Shown here piece by piece: positions 27,278 through 36,599 of a stretch of DNA of 64,000 nt; position 1 is the stretch's first letter; each line of letters begins with the position of its first letter. This stretch comes from Streptomyces sp. SM10 (GTDB lineage Bacteria; Actinomycetota; Actinomycetes; Streptomycetales; Streptomycetaceae): the NCBI RefSeq assembly GCF_002910915.1, contig NZ_NEUF01000054.1:1-64000 (forward strand), written 5' to 3'. The notes under the pieces were generated by a model. The model was given only the letters and a program-made list of their open reading frames with translations, searched no databases and was not told the origin of the DNA. A program made the translations under genes and the position numbers.

Positions 27278-28294
27278 ATGTCGCTGAGCACAGACGACCG
27301 GCGCGCGCAGGAGGCACGGACGCCGCCGGTCAAGACGGAGGCGAGCGTCGGACGGCCGGTGAGCGGGCGCATGCCGCTGCGGCACCGACTCCGCCGGGAC
27401 CGCACCCTGCTGCTGATGACCCTGCCGGCGATGCTGCTGCTGCTGGTCTTCGCGTACATCCCTCTGGCGGGCAACATCGTCGCCTTCCAGGACTACGACC
27501 CGTACGTCGCGGACAACGCCTTCCAGGCGATCGCGCAGAGCCCCTGGGTCGGGTTCGAGTGGTTCCAGCAGATGGTGAACGACCGGCTGTTCTGGTCGGC
27601 ACTACGCAACACGCTGACGATCTTCCTCCTGCAGCTGACCCTGTTCTTCCCGGTGCCGATCCTGCTCGCGCTGTTCATCAACAGCTTCGTACGGCCCCGG
27701 GTCCGGGCGGTGGCGCAGGCGATCCTCTACCTGCCCCACTTCTTCTCCTGGGTCCTGGTCGTCACGGTGTTCCAGCAGATGTTCGGCGGCGCCGGACTCA
27801 TCGCGCAGACGCTGCGGGAACACGGACACGAGGGGTTCGACCTCATGACCGACCCCGGTCTGTTCAAGTTCCTGATCACCTTCGAGATGATCTGGAAGGA
27901 CGCCGGCTGGGGAGTCATCGTCTTCCTCGCCGCTCTGGCGGCGGTCAGCCCGGACCTCTACGAGGCGAGCGCCATGGACGGTGCGAACCGCTGGCACCGG
28001 ATGTGGCACATCACGCTGCCGGCCCTGCGTCCCGTCGTGGCCCTGCTGCTGGTGCTCCAGGTGGGCAACGCCCTGACCGTCGGCTTCGAGCAGATCCTGC
28101 TCCAGCGCACGGCGGTCGGTCCGGGTGCCTCCGAGGTGCTCGACACGTACGTCTGGAACGTCGGCATCACCAACGGCGGGTTCAGCTACGCGGCGGCCGT
28201 CGGGATCGTCAAGGGAATCTTCGGTCTGCTGCTGGTCCTCGGGGCCAACAAGGTCGCCCACCTCATGGGTGAGCAGGGGGTGTACAAGAAGTGA
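27278..28294 (+). CDS. Sugar ABC transporter permease (LplB type)
   Basis: A 338-residue membrane protein with six predicted helices (first at about residues 35-55). The cytoplasmic EAA loop reads EASAMDGANRWHRMWHITLPAL, which contacts the ATPase. It begins one base after the binding-protein stop; a GTG at 27260 would overlap that gene and add six residues, and neither start has a strong ribosome-binding site. The operon has no ATPase gene. In Streptomyces such importers share the ATPase MsiK, which is known from family work and presumed here. Confidence 0.92.
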   Translation: MSLSTDDRRAQEARTPPVKTEASVGRPVSGRMPLRHRLRRDRTLLLMTLPAMLLLLVFAYIPLAGNIVAFQDYDPYVADNAFQAIAQSPWVGFEWFQQMVNDRLFWSALRNTLTIFLLQLTLFFPVPILLALFINSFVRPRVRAVAQAILYLPHFFSWVLVVTVFQQMFGGAGLIAQTLREHGHEGFDLMTDPGLFKFLITFEMIWKDAGWGVIVFLAALAAVSPDLYEASAMDGANRWHRMWHITLPALRPVVALLLVLQVGNALTVGFEQILLQRTAVGPGASEVLDTYVWNVGITNGGFSYAAAVGIVKGIFGLLLVLGANKVAHLMGEQGVYKK

Positions 28295-29238
28295 GCAGCA
28301 GCCTGCTCTCCGGCCTGACCGGCTTGGGCGGCGTGAAGCCGGGAACCCGCGGACGCCTGCGTCCGGTGTGGGAGGAGGAGCCGTCGAGGACGGGTCTCGC
28401 CTCCAAGGGTGTGGTCCTGGTCCTGATCTGCCTCGCCGTGCTGTTCCCCCTCTGGGTCGTGATCGTCACCAGTCTGTCCTCGGTGAAGACCATCACCGGG
28501 ACCGGCGGGCTGGTGGTGATCCCCCGGGGCATCACGTTCGTCGCCTACCAGGAGCTCCTCGGCGGCGGCCAGGTCACGCGCGCCACGGTGATCAGCCTCG
28601 GTGTGACCCTCGTCGGGACGCTCTTCAGCATGACCGTGTCGATCCTGTGCGCCTACGGTCTGTCCCGTACGGGGTCGGTGCTGCACCGGCCGCTCCTGGT
28701 GTTCATGCTCGCCACGATGTTCTTCGGCGCCGGCCTCATCCCCACCTATCTGGTGGTCCAGGGCCTGGGCCTGACCGACTCCTATCTGGCGCTGATCCTT
28801 CCGAGCGCGCTGAACGTCTTCAACATCCTGGTGCTGCGTGCCTTCTTCATGAGTACGGCCCAGGAGCTCATCGAGAGCGCCCGTATCGACGGGGCCGGTG
28901 ACTTCCGCATCCTGTGGCAGATCGTCATGCCGCTGTCCCGCGCGGTCATCGCCGTGATCACGCTGTTCTACGCGGTCGGCTACTGGAGCGCCTGGTTCAA
29001 CGCCTCCCTCTACATCAGCGACCCGGAGATGCTGCCGCTGCAGAACGTGATGAACCAGCTCGTGCTCAAGCAGGAGCGGCCCACCGGCCTCGCCCAGGCC
29101 ATCAACACGGGCCACCTGTCACCGCTCGCCATCCAGATGGCGGTCATGGTGCTCGCGCTGATCCCCGTCGCGTTCCTGTCGCCGTTCGTCCAGAAGCACT
29201 TCAAGGAAGGCATGCTCACCGGCGCCGTCAAGGGCTGA
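28291..29238 (+). CDS. Sugar ABC transporter permease (YtcP type)
   Basis: A 315-residue partner permease with six helices; the EAA loop reads ESARIDGAGDFRILWQIVMPLS. It starts with GTG overlapping the first permease stop by 4 bases (GTGA), so the two subunits are made in equal amounts. The usual C-terminus FVQKHFKEGMLTGAVKG is intact. Together with the LplB-type subunit it forms the membrane channel for the imported oligosaccharide. Confidence 0.93.
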   Translation: MSSSLLSGLTGLGGVKPGTRGRLRPVWEEEPSRTGLASKGVVLVLICLAVLFPLWVVIVTSLSSVKTITGTGGLVVIPRGITFVAYQELLGGGQVTRATVISLGVTLVGTLFSMTVSILCAYGLSRTGSVLHRPLLVFMLATMFFGAGLIPTYLVVQGLGLTDSYLALILPSALNVFNILVLRAFFMSTAQELIESARIDGAGDFRILWQIVMPLSRAVIAVITLFYAVGYWSAWFNASLYISDPEMLPLQNVMNQLVLKQERPTGLAQAINTGHLSPLAIQMAVMVLALIPVAFLSPFVQKHFKEGMLTGAVKG

Positions 29239-29306
29239 GCCCTGCCCCGGTCGGTCAACGCCCGCCCGGCCCATATCACCGTCACTCCCCACGGAGGTCC
29301 GTCGTC

Positions 29307-31544
29307 ATGCGCGCTTCGTCCGCCCCGCAGCCAGATCCCGCCCCGCTCCCCCGGCGCCGCACCGTCCTGGCCGGTGCGGCGGTGGCAGCGGCCTCGGCCT
29401 CCGCGCTGCCGGCGGCGGGTCCGGCCGCGGCCGCCCGGCGGCCCGCGAGGACACAGCCGCACAGATGGCGCACCGTGGCGATCGGCGGGACGGGGTTCGT
29501 GACGGGCGTCCTGTTCCACCCGGCCGTGCGCGGTCTGGCCTACGCCCGCACGGACATCGGCGGTGCCTACCGGTGGGACGACCGGAGATCCCGCTGGACG
29601 GCGCTCACCGACCACCTCGGCTGGGACGACTGGAATCTCCTCGGCGTCGAGGCGATGGCCGTCGACGCGGCGCACCCGGACCGGCTGTACCTGGCCCTCG
29701 GGACGTACGCGCAGGAGTGGGCGCCCCCGGGTGCGGTGCTCAGGTCCGAGGACCGGGGCGCGACCTGGGCGCGCACGGATCTCGCCGTGCGCCTCGGGGC
29801 CAACGAGGACGGCCGTGGCTGCGGCGAGCGGCTCCTGGTCGATCCGCGTGACAGCGAGACGCTCTGGCTCGGTACGCGCCACGACGGGCTGCTGCGCTCC
29901 ACGGACCGCGGCGCCACCTGGGCGGCCGACACCTCGTTCCCGGCCGTCGCTTCGGCGACCGGCCAGGGCGTCACGGTGCTGGTCGCGGTCGGCCGGACGG
30001 TGTACGCGGGCTGGGGCGACGGCGGGACTGCCCTCTACCGCAGGGGCGCGTCCGACGACTGGGAGGCGGTCCCCGGGCAGCCGTCGGCCGGAGCGGCGAC
30101 GCGGGTGCCGGTCCGGGCGGCGTACGACGCGGGCAGCCGCGCGCTGTACGTGACCTACGCGGACGGGCCGGGCCCCAACAACCAGGCCGACGGCTCCGTG
30201 CACCGTCTCGACACCGTGACCGGCGGCTGGACGGACGTCACTCCCGTGGCACCGGGTGACGGCGACGCGTTCGGCTACGGCGGGGTGGCCGTGGGTGCGG
30301 CCCGTCCGGGCACGGTCGTGGTCTCCACGAACAACAGGTGGGGCGCCGTGGACACCCTCTTCCGCTCCACGGACGGCGGGTCCACCTGGACCTCGCTCAA
30401 GGACACGGCGGTGCTGGACGTGTCGGAGACCCCGTACCTGACGTGGGGCGGGGAGCCGAAGTTCGGCTGGTGGATCCAGGCCGTGGCCGTCGACCCGTAC
30501 GACGCGCGGCACCTGCTGTACGGGACGGGTGCCACGATCTTCGGCACCCGTGACCTGGTGCACTGGGCCCCGGAGATCCGCGGTCTGGAGGAGTCGGCCG
30601 TCCGCCAGCTGATCGCGCCGCCCTCGGGCGCCCGGCTGCTCAGCGGCCTTGGGGACATCGGCGTCATGTACCACGACTCCCTGGCCTCCTCCCCGTCGCG
30701 CGGCATGGCGTCCGACCCCGTGTTCGGCACGGCGACGGGACTCGCCCTCGCCACCCTGAAGCCCTCGTACGTCGTACGGACCGGCTGGCCGTCGGGGTCC
30801 GACGCGGCCGGTGCGTACTCCCGCGACGGCGGGGCGAGCTGGCAGCCGTTCGCCGCCCAGCCGGCGATCGCTCCTTCGGCCCCGGGCCCGGTGGCGGTCT
30901 CCGCCGACGGGGCGACGCTCCTCTGGTCGTTCGTCCACTGGGACGGCACGAAGTACGCGGCGCACCGCTCCACGGACGGCGGCGCGACCTGGGCCGAGGT
31001 CGCCACGTTCCCCAAGGGCGGCACACCGGTCGCCGACCCGCTCGATCCGAAGCGCTTCTACGTCTACGACACGGACACCGGGGCGGTGTTCCTGTCCACG
31101 GACAAGGGCGCCACCTTCACCGCGGGCGCGAGCGGGCTCCCCTCGGGCGACGCGCAGTTCCGCATCGCCGCGGCCCCCGGGCGCTCCGGCGACCTGTGGC
31201 TCACCGCCAAGGACGACGGGCTGCTGCGCTCGACGGACGGCGGCCGCACGTTCGCTCCGGTGGCCGGCTGCCAGGCCTCGCACGCCCTCGGCTTCGGCAA
31301 GGCCGCCCCGGCGAAGGGCGGGCCGGGCTACCCGGCTGTGTTCCAGACCGGGCGAGTCTCCTCGACGTACGACGGTGTGGCCGTCCTGCGCTCGGACGAC
31401 GCCGGTGCGACCTGGGTCCGCATCAACGACGACGACCACCGGTGGGGGTGGACCGGCGAGGTCATCACCGGCGATCCCCGCGTCCACGGCCGTGTCTATC
31501 TGGGCACCAACGGCCGCGGCATCCAGTACGCAGACCCGAAGTAG
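29307..31544 (+). CDS. GH74 endo-xyloglucanase, Tat-secreted
   Basis: A 745-residue secreted enzyme that cuts the beta-1,4-glucan backbone of xyloglucan. The Tat signal is PRRRTVL followed by an Ala-rich stretch, with cleavage expected near residue 43. Two seven-bladed propeller domains are indicated by repeated BNR/Asp-box motifs (RSEDRGATW, RSTDRGATW, RSTDGGSTW, RSTDGGATW, RSDDAGATW). Catalytic aspartates are D83 in ARTDIGGAYRWD and D450 in SGLGDIG, positions typical of GH74. There is no carbohydrate-binding module. Start 29307 follows GGAGG at 12 bases. GH74 enzymes are nearly all xyloglucan-specific, so this gene best defines the locus. Confidence 0.93.
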   Translation: MRASSAPQPDPAPLPRRRTVLAGAAVAAASASALPAAGPAAAARRPARTQPHRWRTVAIGGTGFVTGVLFHPAVRGLAYARTDIGGAYRWDDRRSRWTALTDHLGWDDWNLLGVEAMAVDAAHPDRLYLALGTYAQEWAPPGAVLRSEDRGATWARTDLAVRLGANEDGRGCGERLLVDPRDSETLWLGTRHDGLLRSTDRGATWAADTSFPAVASATGQGVTVLVAVGRTVYAGWGDGGTALYRRGASDDWEAVPGQPSAGAATRVPVRAAYDAGSRALYVTYADGPGPNNQADGSVHRLDTVTGGWTDVTPVAPGDGDAFGYGGVAVGAARPGTVVVSTNNRWGAVDTLFRSTDGGSTWTSLKDTAVLDVSETPYLTWGGEPKFGWWIQAVAVDPYDARHLLYGTGATIFGTRDLVHWAPEIRGLEESAVRQLIAPPSGARLLSGLGDIGVMYHDSLASSPSRGMASDPVFGTATGLALATLKPSYVVRTGWPSGSDAAGAYSRDGGASWQPFAAQPAIAPSAPGPVAVSADGATLLWSFVHWDGTKYAAHRSTDGGATWAEVATFPKGGTPVADPLDPKRFYVYDTDTGAVFLSTDKGATFTAGASGLPSGDAQFRIAAAPGRSGDLWLTAKDDGLLRSTDGGRTFAPVAGCQASHALGFGKAAPAKGGPGYPAVFQTGRVSSTYDGVAVLRSDDAGATWVRINDDDHRWGWTGEVITGDPRVHGRVYLGTNGRGIQYADPK

Positions 31545-31559
31545 AGGAACGAGACGTCC

Positions 31560-33536
31560 ATGCCGTCCCTGCACGATGCCACCCGTGGCCGCATCCTCTT
31601 CGGAGGCGACTACAACCCCGAGCAGTGGCCCGAGGAGGTGTGGGCCGACGACGTCCGGCTGATGAAGGACGCCGGGGTCAACTCCGTCACCGTCGGCGTC
31701 TTCTCCTGGGCGACGATCGAACCACGCCCGGGTGCACGGGAGTTCGACTGGCTCGACCGGCTGCTGGACCTCGTGCACGCCCACGGCGTCGGCGTCGTCC
31801 TGGCCACCCCGACGTCCTCACCGCCACCGTGGATGGGTGCCCTGCACCCGGAGACGCTGCCGCGCACGGAGGACGGCTCGGTGGTCAGCTACGGTTCGCG
31901 GCAGCACTTCTGCCCGAGCTCCCCGGTCTACCGTCGCTACGCCGCGGCCCTCACCGAGGATCTCGCGGCACGGTACGGGGACCATCCGGCGCTCACCGTG
32001 TGGCACATCAACAACGAGTACTGCACGCACTGCTGGTGCGACGAGACCGCCGCCCACTTCCGGCGCTGGCTCTCCTCCCGGTACACCACCCTGGACCGGC
32101 TGAACGACGCCTGGGGGACGGCGTTCTGGAGTCAGCGCTACGACACCTGGGCCGAGATCCTGCCGCCGCGCCGCGCCCAGTACATTCGCAACCCCGCGCA
32201 GGAGCTGGACTTCAAGCGGTTCACCTCCGACGCGCTGATGGAGTGCTACACCGCCGAGCGGGACATCGTCACCCGGCACACCCCGCACATCCCGGTGACG
32301 ACCAACTTCATGCCGCTGTGGCCGGGCCAGGACGCCTGGGCGTGGGCGGAGCAGGAGGACGTCGTCTCCGTCGACGTCTATCCGGATCCGAAGGACCCGG
32401 GGGCCGGCCAGTACAACGCGATGCTGGCCGACATGACCCGCTCGCAGGCGGGCGGACCGTGGATGGTGATGGAGCAGGCCACCGGCACGGTCAACTGGCG
32501 CACCGTCAACCACCCCAAGCCGACTGGTCTCAACCGTCTCTGGTCGCTGCAGTCGGTGGCCAGGGGTGCGGACGCCCTCTGCTACTTCCAGTGGCGGCAG
32601 TCCCGGCAGGGGGCTGAGAAATTCCACTCCGCGATGGTGAGCCACGCGGGCGAGCACGGCAGGACCTTCCGCGAGGTCAAGCGCATCGGCGCCGAACTCG
32701 CCCTGATCGGGGCCGAGGTGAGCGACACCGTCGTGCCCGCCGAGGTCGCCGTCCTGCACGGCTGGGACGCCTGGTGGTCGAGTACCCAGGAGGGCCGGCC
32801 GTCCTCCCTCGTCTCCTACCCGGAGCTGCTCCAGGCGTGGCACCGAGGGCTGTGGGAGAGCGGCATCACCACGGACTTCGCCCGGCCCGGGGCGGATCTG
32901 AGCGCCTACCGCATGGTCCTCGTGCCCCACCTCCAGCTCCTGGACGACGCGGCGACCGAAACCCTCGTCGCCTACGTGCGGGGCGGCGGAACGCTCGTGT
33001 GCGGCTTCTTCACCGGCGTCGCGGACGTGGACGACCGGATCAGGCCGGGCGGCATGGACAGCCGGCTGCGTGGGCTCTTCGGCATCCGCACGGTGCACGA
33101 GTGGTGGCCGCTGGACGCTGACGTGACGGTGGAGTGCGACGGTTTCCGCGGCACCCTCTGGTCGGAGGAGCTCGAACCCGACGGCAGCGCGGAGACGGTC
33201 GCGGCCTACCGCGGCGGCGAGCTGGACGGTCTCCCGGCGGTGCTCCGCAAGGGCACGGCCTGGTACGTCTCGACGCTGCCGGAGCCCGAGGCGCTGCGCG
33301 CCCTGCTCGGCCGTGCCGCGGCCGATGCAGGCGTGCGTCCCGTGCTGGAGGGGCTGCCGGCCGGGGTGGAGGCCGTGCGGCGCGGCGGGCTGCTCTTCCT
33401 GCTCAACCACGGACGGTCGCCGGTCGAGGTGAAGCTGCCGGGCCGCCGGTTCGACCTGCTCACGGGCACCGAGGCCGACGGCGGTGTGGAGCTGGGCCGC
33501 TACGGCGTGGCCGTGCTCGGGGAGGTCTCACCATGA
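31560..33536 (+). CDS. GH42 beta-galactosidase
   Basis: A 658-residue cytoplasmic beta-galactosidase with the three GH42 domains. Acid/base is E153 in WHINNEY and nucleophile E305 in MVMEQATG. The zinc-site cysteines are present (FCPSS and the CTHCWC cluster). Domain B, the trimerisation domain (about 390-590), and the small C-terminal domain follow. No signal peptide. In this operon it should remove beta-1,2-galactose from xylosyl side chains; known xyloglucan loci more often use GH2 or GH35 for that step, so the linkage preference is an open point. The stop overlaps the next start (ATGA). Confidence 0.92.
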   Translation: MPSLHDATRGRILFGGDYNPEQWPEEVWADDVRLMKDAGVNSVTVGVFSWATIEPRPGAREFDWLDRLLDLVHAHGVGVVLATPTSSPPPWMGALHPETLPRTEDGSVVSYGSRQHFCPSSPVYRRYAAALTEDLAARYGDHPALTVWHINNEYCTHCWCDETAAHFRRWLSSRYTTLDRLNDAWGTAFWSQRYDTWAEILPPRRAQYIRNPAQELDFKRFTSDALMECYTAERDIVTRHTPHIPVTTNFMPLWPGQDAWAWAEQEDVVSVDVYPDPKDPGAGQYNAMLADMTRSQAGGPWMVMEQATGTVNWRTVNHPKPTGLNRLWSLQSVARGADALCYFQWRQSRQGAEKFHSAMVSHAGEHGRTFREVKRIGAELALIGAEVSDTVVPAEVAVLHGWDAWWSSTQEGRPSSLVSYPELLQAWHRGLWESGITTDFARPGADLSAYRMVLVPHLQLLDDAATETLVAYVRGGGTLVCGFFTGVADVDDRIRPGGMDSRLRGLFGIRTVHEWWPLDADVTVECDGFRGTLWSEELEPDGSAETVAAYRGGELDGLPAVLRKGTAWYVSTLPEPEALRALLGRAAADAGVRPVLEGLPAGVEAVRRGGLLFLLNHGRSPVEVKLPGRRFDLLTGTEADGGVELGRYGVAVLGEVSP

Positions 33537-35752
33537 TCGACGGCACGTGGGAGCCCGGCCCCGCCACCCGCTGGGAGGACGCGTTCCTCAGCGGCAACGG
33601 CCGTCACGGGGCGATGGTGTTCGGCGACCCGGCGGACGACCGGGTCGTGGTCAACCACCACACCCTGGTGCGGCCGAACGGCAGCGGGGACCTGCGGCCC
33701 CCGGAGCTCGCCGACGGGCTGGGCCGCCTCAAGGACGCGCTCCTGTCCGGGGACACGACGGCGGCGGAGGACTTCGGAGCGGGGCGGCCCCTGGTGTGGG
33801 TGCAGCCCTTCCACCCGGCGTTCCGCACCCGGGTGCGCCGCAGCCGGGGACTGCACGAGGCGGTCTGCGGATACCGGCGCGAGGTCGACTTCACGACGGG
33901 CGAGGTGACCGCGTCGTACGAGGCGTGGCGCAGCGGCGTCTTCGTGTCGCGGGCCGACGACGTGGTCGTCCAGCACATCACCGACCCCGGCCTCACCGCC
34001 GACGTCGTCCTGGACCACGCCCTGCCCGGCGCCCCCGCGCACCTGGCGGTCGGCCGCTCCCACGCGCTGACTCCGGGGGGAGCGCGGCTGGCCCTGCGGG
34101 TCGGCTATCCGGACAGCGAGCTCGGGTACACGGGAGTCACCGTGGCCCGGGTGGACGGAGGCCGGGTGTCCGTGGCGGGCGAGGGAATCCGCGTCGAGGG
34201 AGCGCGGAGCCTCACCCTGACGACCAGGGTCGTCCGTGCGGCGGGCCGTCCGGACCTGGCCGAGCTCTGGGCCGGCCTGCCCGACGAGGAGTACGCCACC
34301 CTGCTGGACCGGCACCGGCCGCTGCACCGGAACGCCTACGGACGCGCCTCCTTCAGCGTGCGGGACGCCGCGGCGGAGCGGGAGCTGTCCGGCAGCGAGC
34401 TGCTGCGCCGCCCCAGGAGCCCCGCGCTCCTGGAGCGGCTCTTCGCGGCGGGCCGCTACCACCTGCTGTCCTCCTCCGGGATGCTGCCGCCCCGGCTGAC
34501 CGGTCTCTGGACCGGGGACTGGGACACCGCCTGGTCCGGCGCCTTCACCACGAACGCCAATCTCAACCTCCAGATCGCCTCGGCCCCGGCGGCCGCCCTC
34601 CCGGAGGTCACGGACGCCCATACGGCTCTGGTGCAGAGCCAGTTGCCCGACTGGCGGGACAACGCGGCGGCTCTCTTCGGGACCAGGGGCATCGTCGCGC
34701 CGTCCCACACCGACGGCGCTTCGGGCCACACCCGGCACTTCCAGCGCGCCTATCCGCTGCACCTGTGGACCGCCGGAGCGGACTGGCTGCTGCAGCCGCT
34801 CCTGGAGCAGGCCGAGGCCACGACCGGGGCCCCGGGCAGGGGCCTGACCGCGGCCCTCGTCGAGACGGCCCTGTTCTACGAGGACTTCCTCGACCGCGAG
34901 GACCCGGACGGGAACGCGGCGGTCGTGCCCTCGTACTCCCCGGAGAACCGGCCGGCCAACGCGAGTTGGGTCACGGTGAACGCCACCATGGACATCGCCG
35001 CCGCCCGCCACGCCCTGACGACCGCCGCCGCGCACGCTCCCGGGCACCCGTCGGCCGGCCGCTGGCGGTCGCTGGCCGCCCGGCTCCCGGCGTACGTGGT
35101 GAACGAGGACGGGGCGCTCGCCGAGTGGGCGTGGCCCGGCCTGCGGGAGACGTACGACCACCGCCACCTCAGCCACCTCTACCCGGTGTGGCCCCTGGGC
35201 GAGATCAATCCCTACGACACCCCGGAGCCGGCCGCGGCCGCACACCGCGCGCTGGAGCTGCGGGGGTCGGAGAACGACTCGGCCCACGGGCATCTGCACC
35301 ACGCTCTGATCGCCGCCCGGCTGCGCGACCCGTCCCGGGTGTCGGCGGCGCTGGACGCGGTGCTGGGCGGCGACTTCTTCCACGACTCGCTGATGAGCGC
35401 CCACTATCCGTCCCGCGACGTCTACAACGCCGACGCCGCACACGCCCTGCCGGCCGCCGTGATCGAGTCGCTCGTGCAGTCGACGCCCGGCCGTCTGGTG
35501 CTGCTGCCCGCCGTCCCGGCGTCCTGCCCCGCCGGTGAACTGCGCGGCATTCGGACCCGGTTCGGCGCACACCTGGACCTGTGGTGGGCGGAGGACGGCG
35601 CCACCGCCGTGCTGCGCCCCACCCGCGACGCCCGCGTCGATCTGCGTACGGGCGACGGGTTCGCCCTCACCGAGACCTCCGCCGGAATCCCCCCGGCTCC
35701 GCTGGAGCTGACGGCCGGCGTGGACCGCGTCCTCACCCTGGGGGCGCGGTAG
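33533..35752 (+). CDS. GH95-like alpha-L-fucosidase (divergent)
   Basis: A 739-residue protein with the GH95 layout: N-terminal beta domain (ATRWEDAFLSGNGRHGAMVFG), helical barrel with TTNANLNLQ and VVPSYSPEN, and C-terminal beta domain. GH95 enzymes invert alpha-1,2-fucose linkages such as those on xyloglucan galactose. The SPEN glutamate and an Asn in TTNANLNLQ match expected catalytic positions. The usual QIDGNFGG segment is replaced by YNADAAHALP, which keeps an Asp but little else. It might therefore be an alpha-galactosidase of the L series or have altered specificity. No signal peptide; cytoplasmic. It overlaps the GH42 stop by 4 bases. Confidence 0.78.
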   Translation: MIDGTWEPGPATRWEDAFLSGNGRHGAMVFGDPADDRVVVNHHTLVRPNGSGDLRPPELADGLGRLKDALLSGDTTAAEDFGAGRPLVWVQPFHPAFRTRVRRSRGLHEAVCGYRREVDFTTGEVTASYEAWRSGVFVSRADDVVVQHITDPGLTADVVLDHALPGAPAHLAVGRSHALTPGGARLALRVGYPDSELGYTGVTVARVDGGRVSVAGEGIRVEGARSLTLTTRVVRAAGRPDLAELWAGLPDEEYATLLDRHRPLHRNAYGRASFSVRDAAAERELSGSELLRRPRSPALLERLFAAGRYHLLSSSGMLPPRLTGLWTGDWDTAWSGAFTTNANLNLQIASAPAAALPEVTDAHTALVQSQLPDWRDNAAALFGTRGIVAPSHTDGASGHTRHFQRAYPLHLWTAGADWLLQPLLEQAEATTGAPGRGLTAALVETALFYEDFLDREDPDGNAAVVPSYSPENRPANASWVTVNATMDIAAARHALTTAAAHAPGHPSAGRWRSLAARLPAYVVNEDGALAEWAWPGLRETYDHRHLSHLYPVWPLGEINPYDTPEPAAAAHRALELRGSENDSAHGHLHHALIAARLRDPSRVSAALDAVLGGDFFHDSLMSAHYPSRDVYNADAAHALPAAVIESLVQSTPGRLVLLPAVPASCPAGELRGIRTRFGAHLDLWWAEDGATAVLRPTRDARVDLRTGDGFALTETSAGIPPAPLELTAGVDRVLTLGAR

Positions 35753-35785
35753 CAGTCCTCCATCCCCACATGGAAGGAACACCTC

Positions 35786-36493
35786 ATGGCACGATCCACC
35801 CTGACCCGGCTGCTGCTGGCCCCCACGGCAGCCGTGGCCGCGCTGATCGGATTCGCGGCGGCGCCCGCCCACGCCGCGATCTGGACCTCGTCGGAGCAGT
35901 GGGGCAACTACACCACGTCCGACGGCTACGTCCTCTACAACAACATCTGGGGCTCAGGAGCGGGGACCCAGAGCATCTGGGCCGACTCGTCGAGCACGTG
36001 GGGCGTGACGGCGAACCACCCGGACACCGGCGGCATCAAGTCGTACCCGAACGCCAAGAAGGTCGTCGACAAGCCCATCACGTCGCTCTCCTCGCTGACC
36101 AGCCACTACAACGTGAGCGTCCCGTCGTCCGGGGCGTACAACACCTCGTACGACATCTGGGACACGGACTACGACTACGAGGTCATGCTCTGGGTGAACT
36201 ACAACGGCGCCGTCGGCCCCCTCGGCACCTCCCAGGGGAACGTCACCCTCGGCGGCCACACCTGGACCGTCTACAAGGGGGACAACGGAGCCAACGAGGT
36301 CTTCTCCTTCCTGCGGACCTCCGACTCGACGTCCGGCACCGTGGACATCCTGCCGATCCTCAAGTGGATCAAGGAAACCAAGGGCTGGTGGGGCGACGAG
36401 ACCATCGGCGACGTGCAGTTCGGATACGAGATCACCTCGTCGTCGGGCGGGCTGGACTTCACGACCAACGGGTTCGGCGTCTCGTCGAGCTGA
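35786..36493 (+). CDS. GH12 endoglucanase/xyloglucanase, secreted
   Basis: A 235-residue secreted beta-jelly-roll enzyme. The signal peptide ends at APAHA (residue 30). Nucleophile is E132 in YEVMLWVNYNG and acid/base E215 in FGYEITSSSGG, both classic GH12 motifs. It lacks the linker and cellulose-binding module found on many Streptomyces GH12 cellulases, so it suits soluble polymer. Last gene of the 11-kb importer operon, 33 bp after the GH95-like gene with GAAGGAA as ribosome-binding site. Beta-glucan or cellulose activity is possible; context favours xyloglucan. Confidence 0.92.
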   Translation: MARSTLTRLLLAPTAAVAALIGFAAAPAHAAIWTSSEQWGNYTTSDGYVLYNNIWGSGAGTQSIWADSSSTWGVTANHPDTGGIKSYPNAKKVVDKPITSLSSLTSHYNVSVPSSGAYNTSYDIWDTDYDYEVMLWVNYNGAVGPLGTSQGNVTLGGHTWTVYKGDNGANEVFSFLRTSDSTSGTVDILPILKWIKETKGWWGDETIGDVQFGYEITSSSGGLDFTTNGFGVSSS

Positions 36494-36499
36494 TCCCGG

Positions 36500-36552
36500 C
36501 GTGAGGCGGGGCGGGAGGACGCTCCCGGCCCGCTGCACGTCGCCGCCTCACG
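36500..36552. terminator. Bidirectional terminator between GH12 and the LacI gene
   Basis: CGTGAGGCGG (36500-36509) pairs perfectly with 36543-36552, enclosing a second hairpin with 6-bp arms (36512-36517 and 36522-36527). It starts 6 bases past the GH12 stop and lies 47 bases past the end of the convergent regulator gene. Confidence 0.7.
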
Positions 36553-36599
36553 AGAGCCGGAACCCGTTCCACCCGCACCAGCGAGCCGGACCGCGTGGC

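Noticed and set aside
29010..31784. 924-codon antisense frame across the GH74 gene
   Set aside because: Shadow frame; GH74 catalytic and BNR motifs are on the plus strand.
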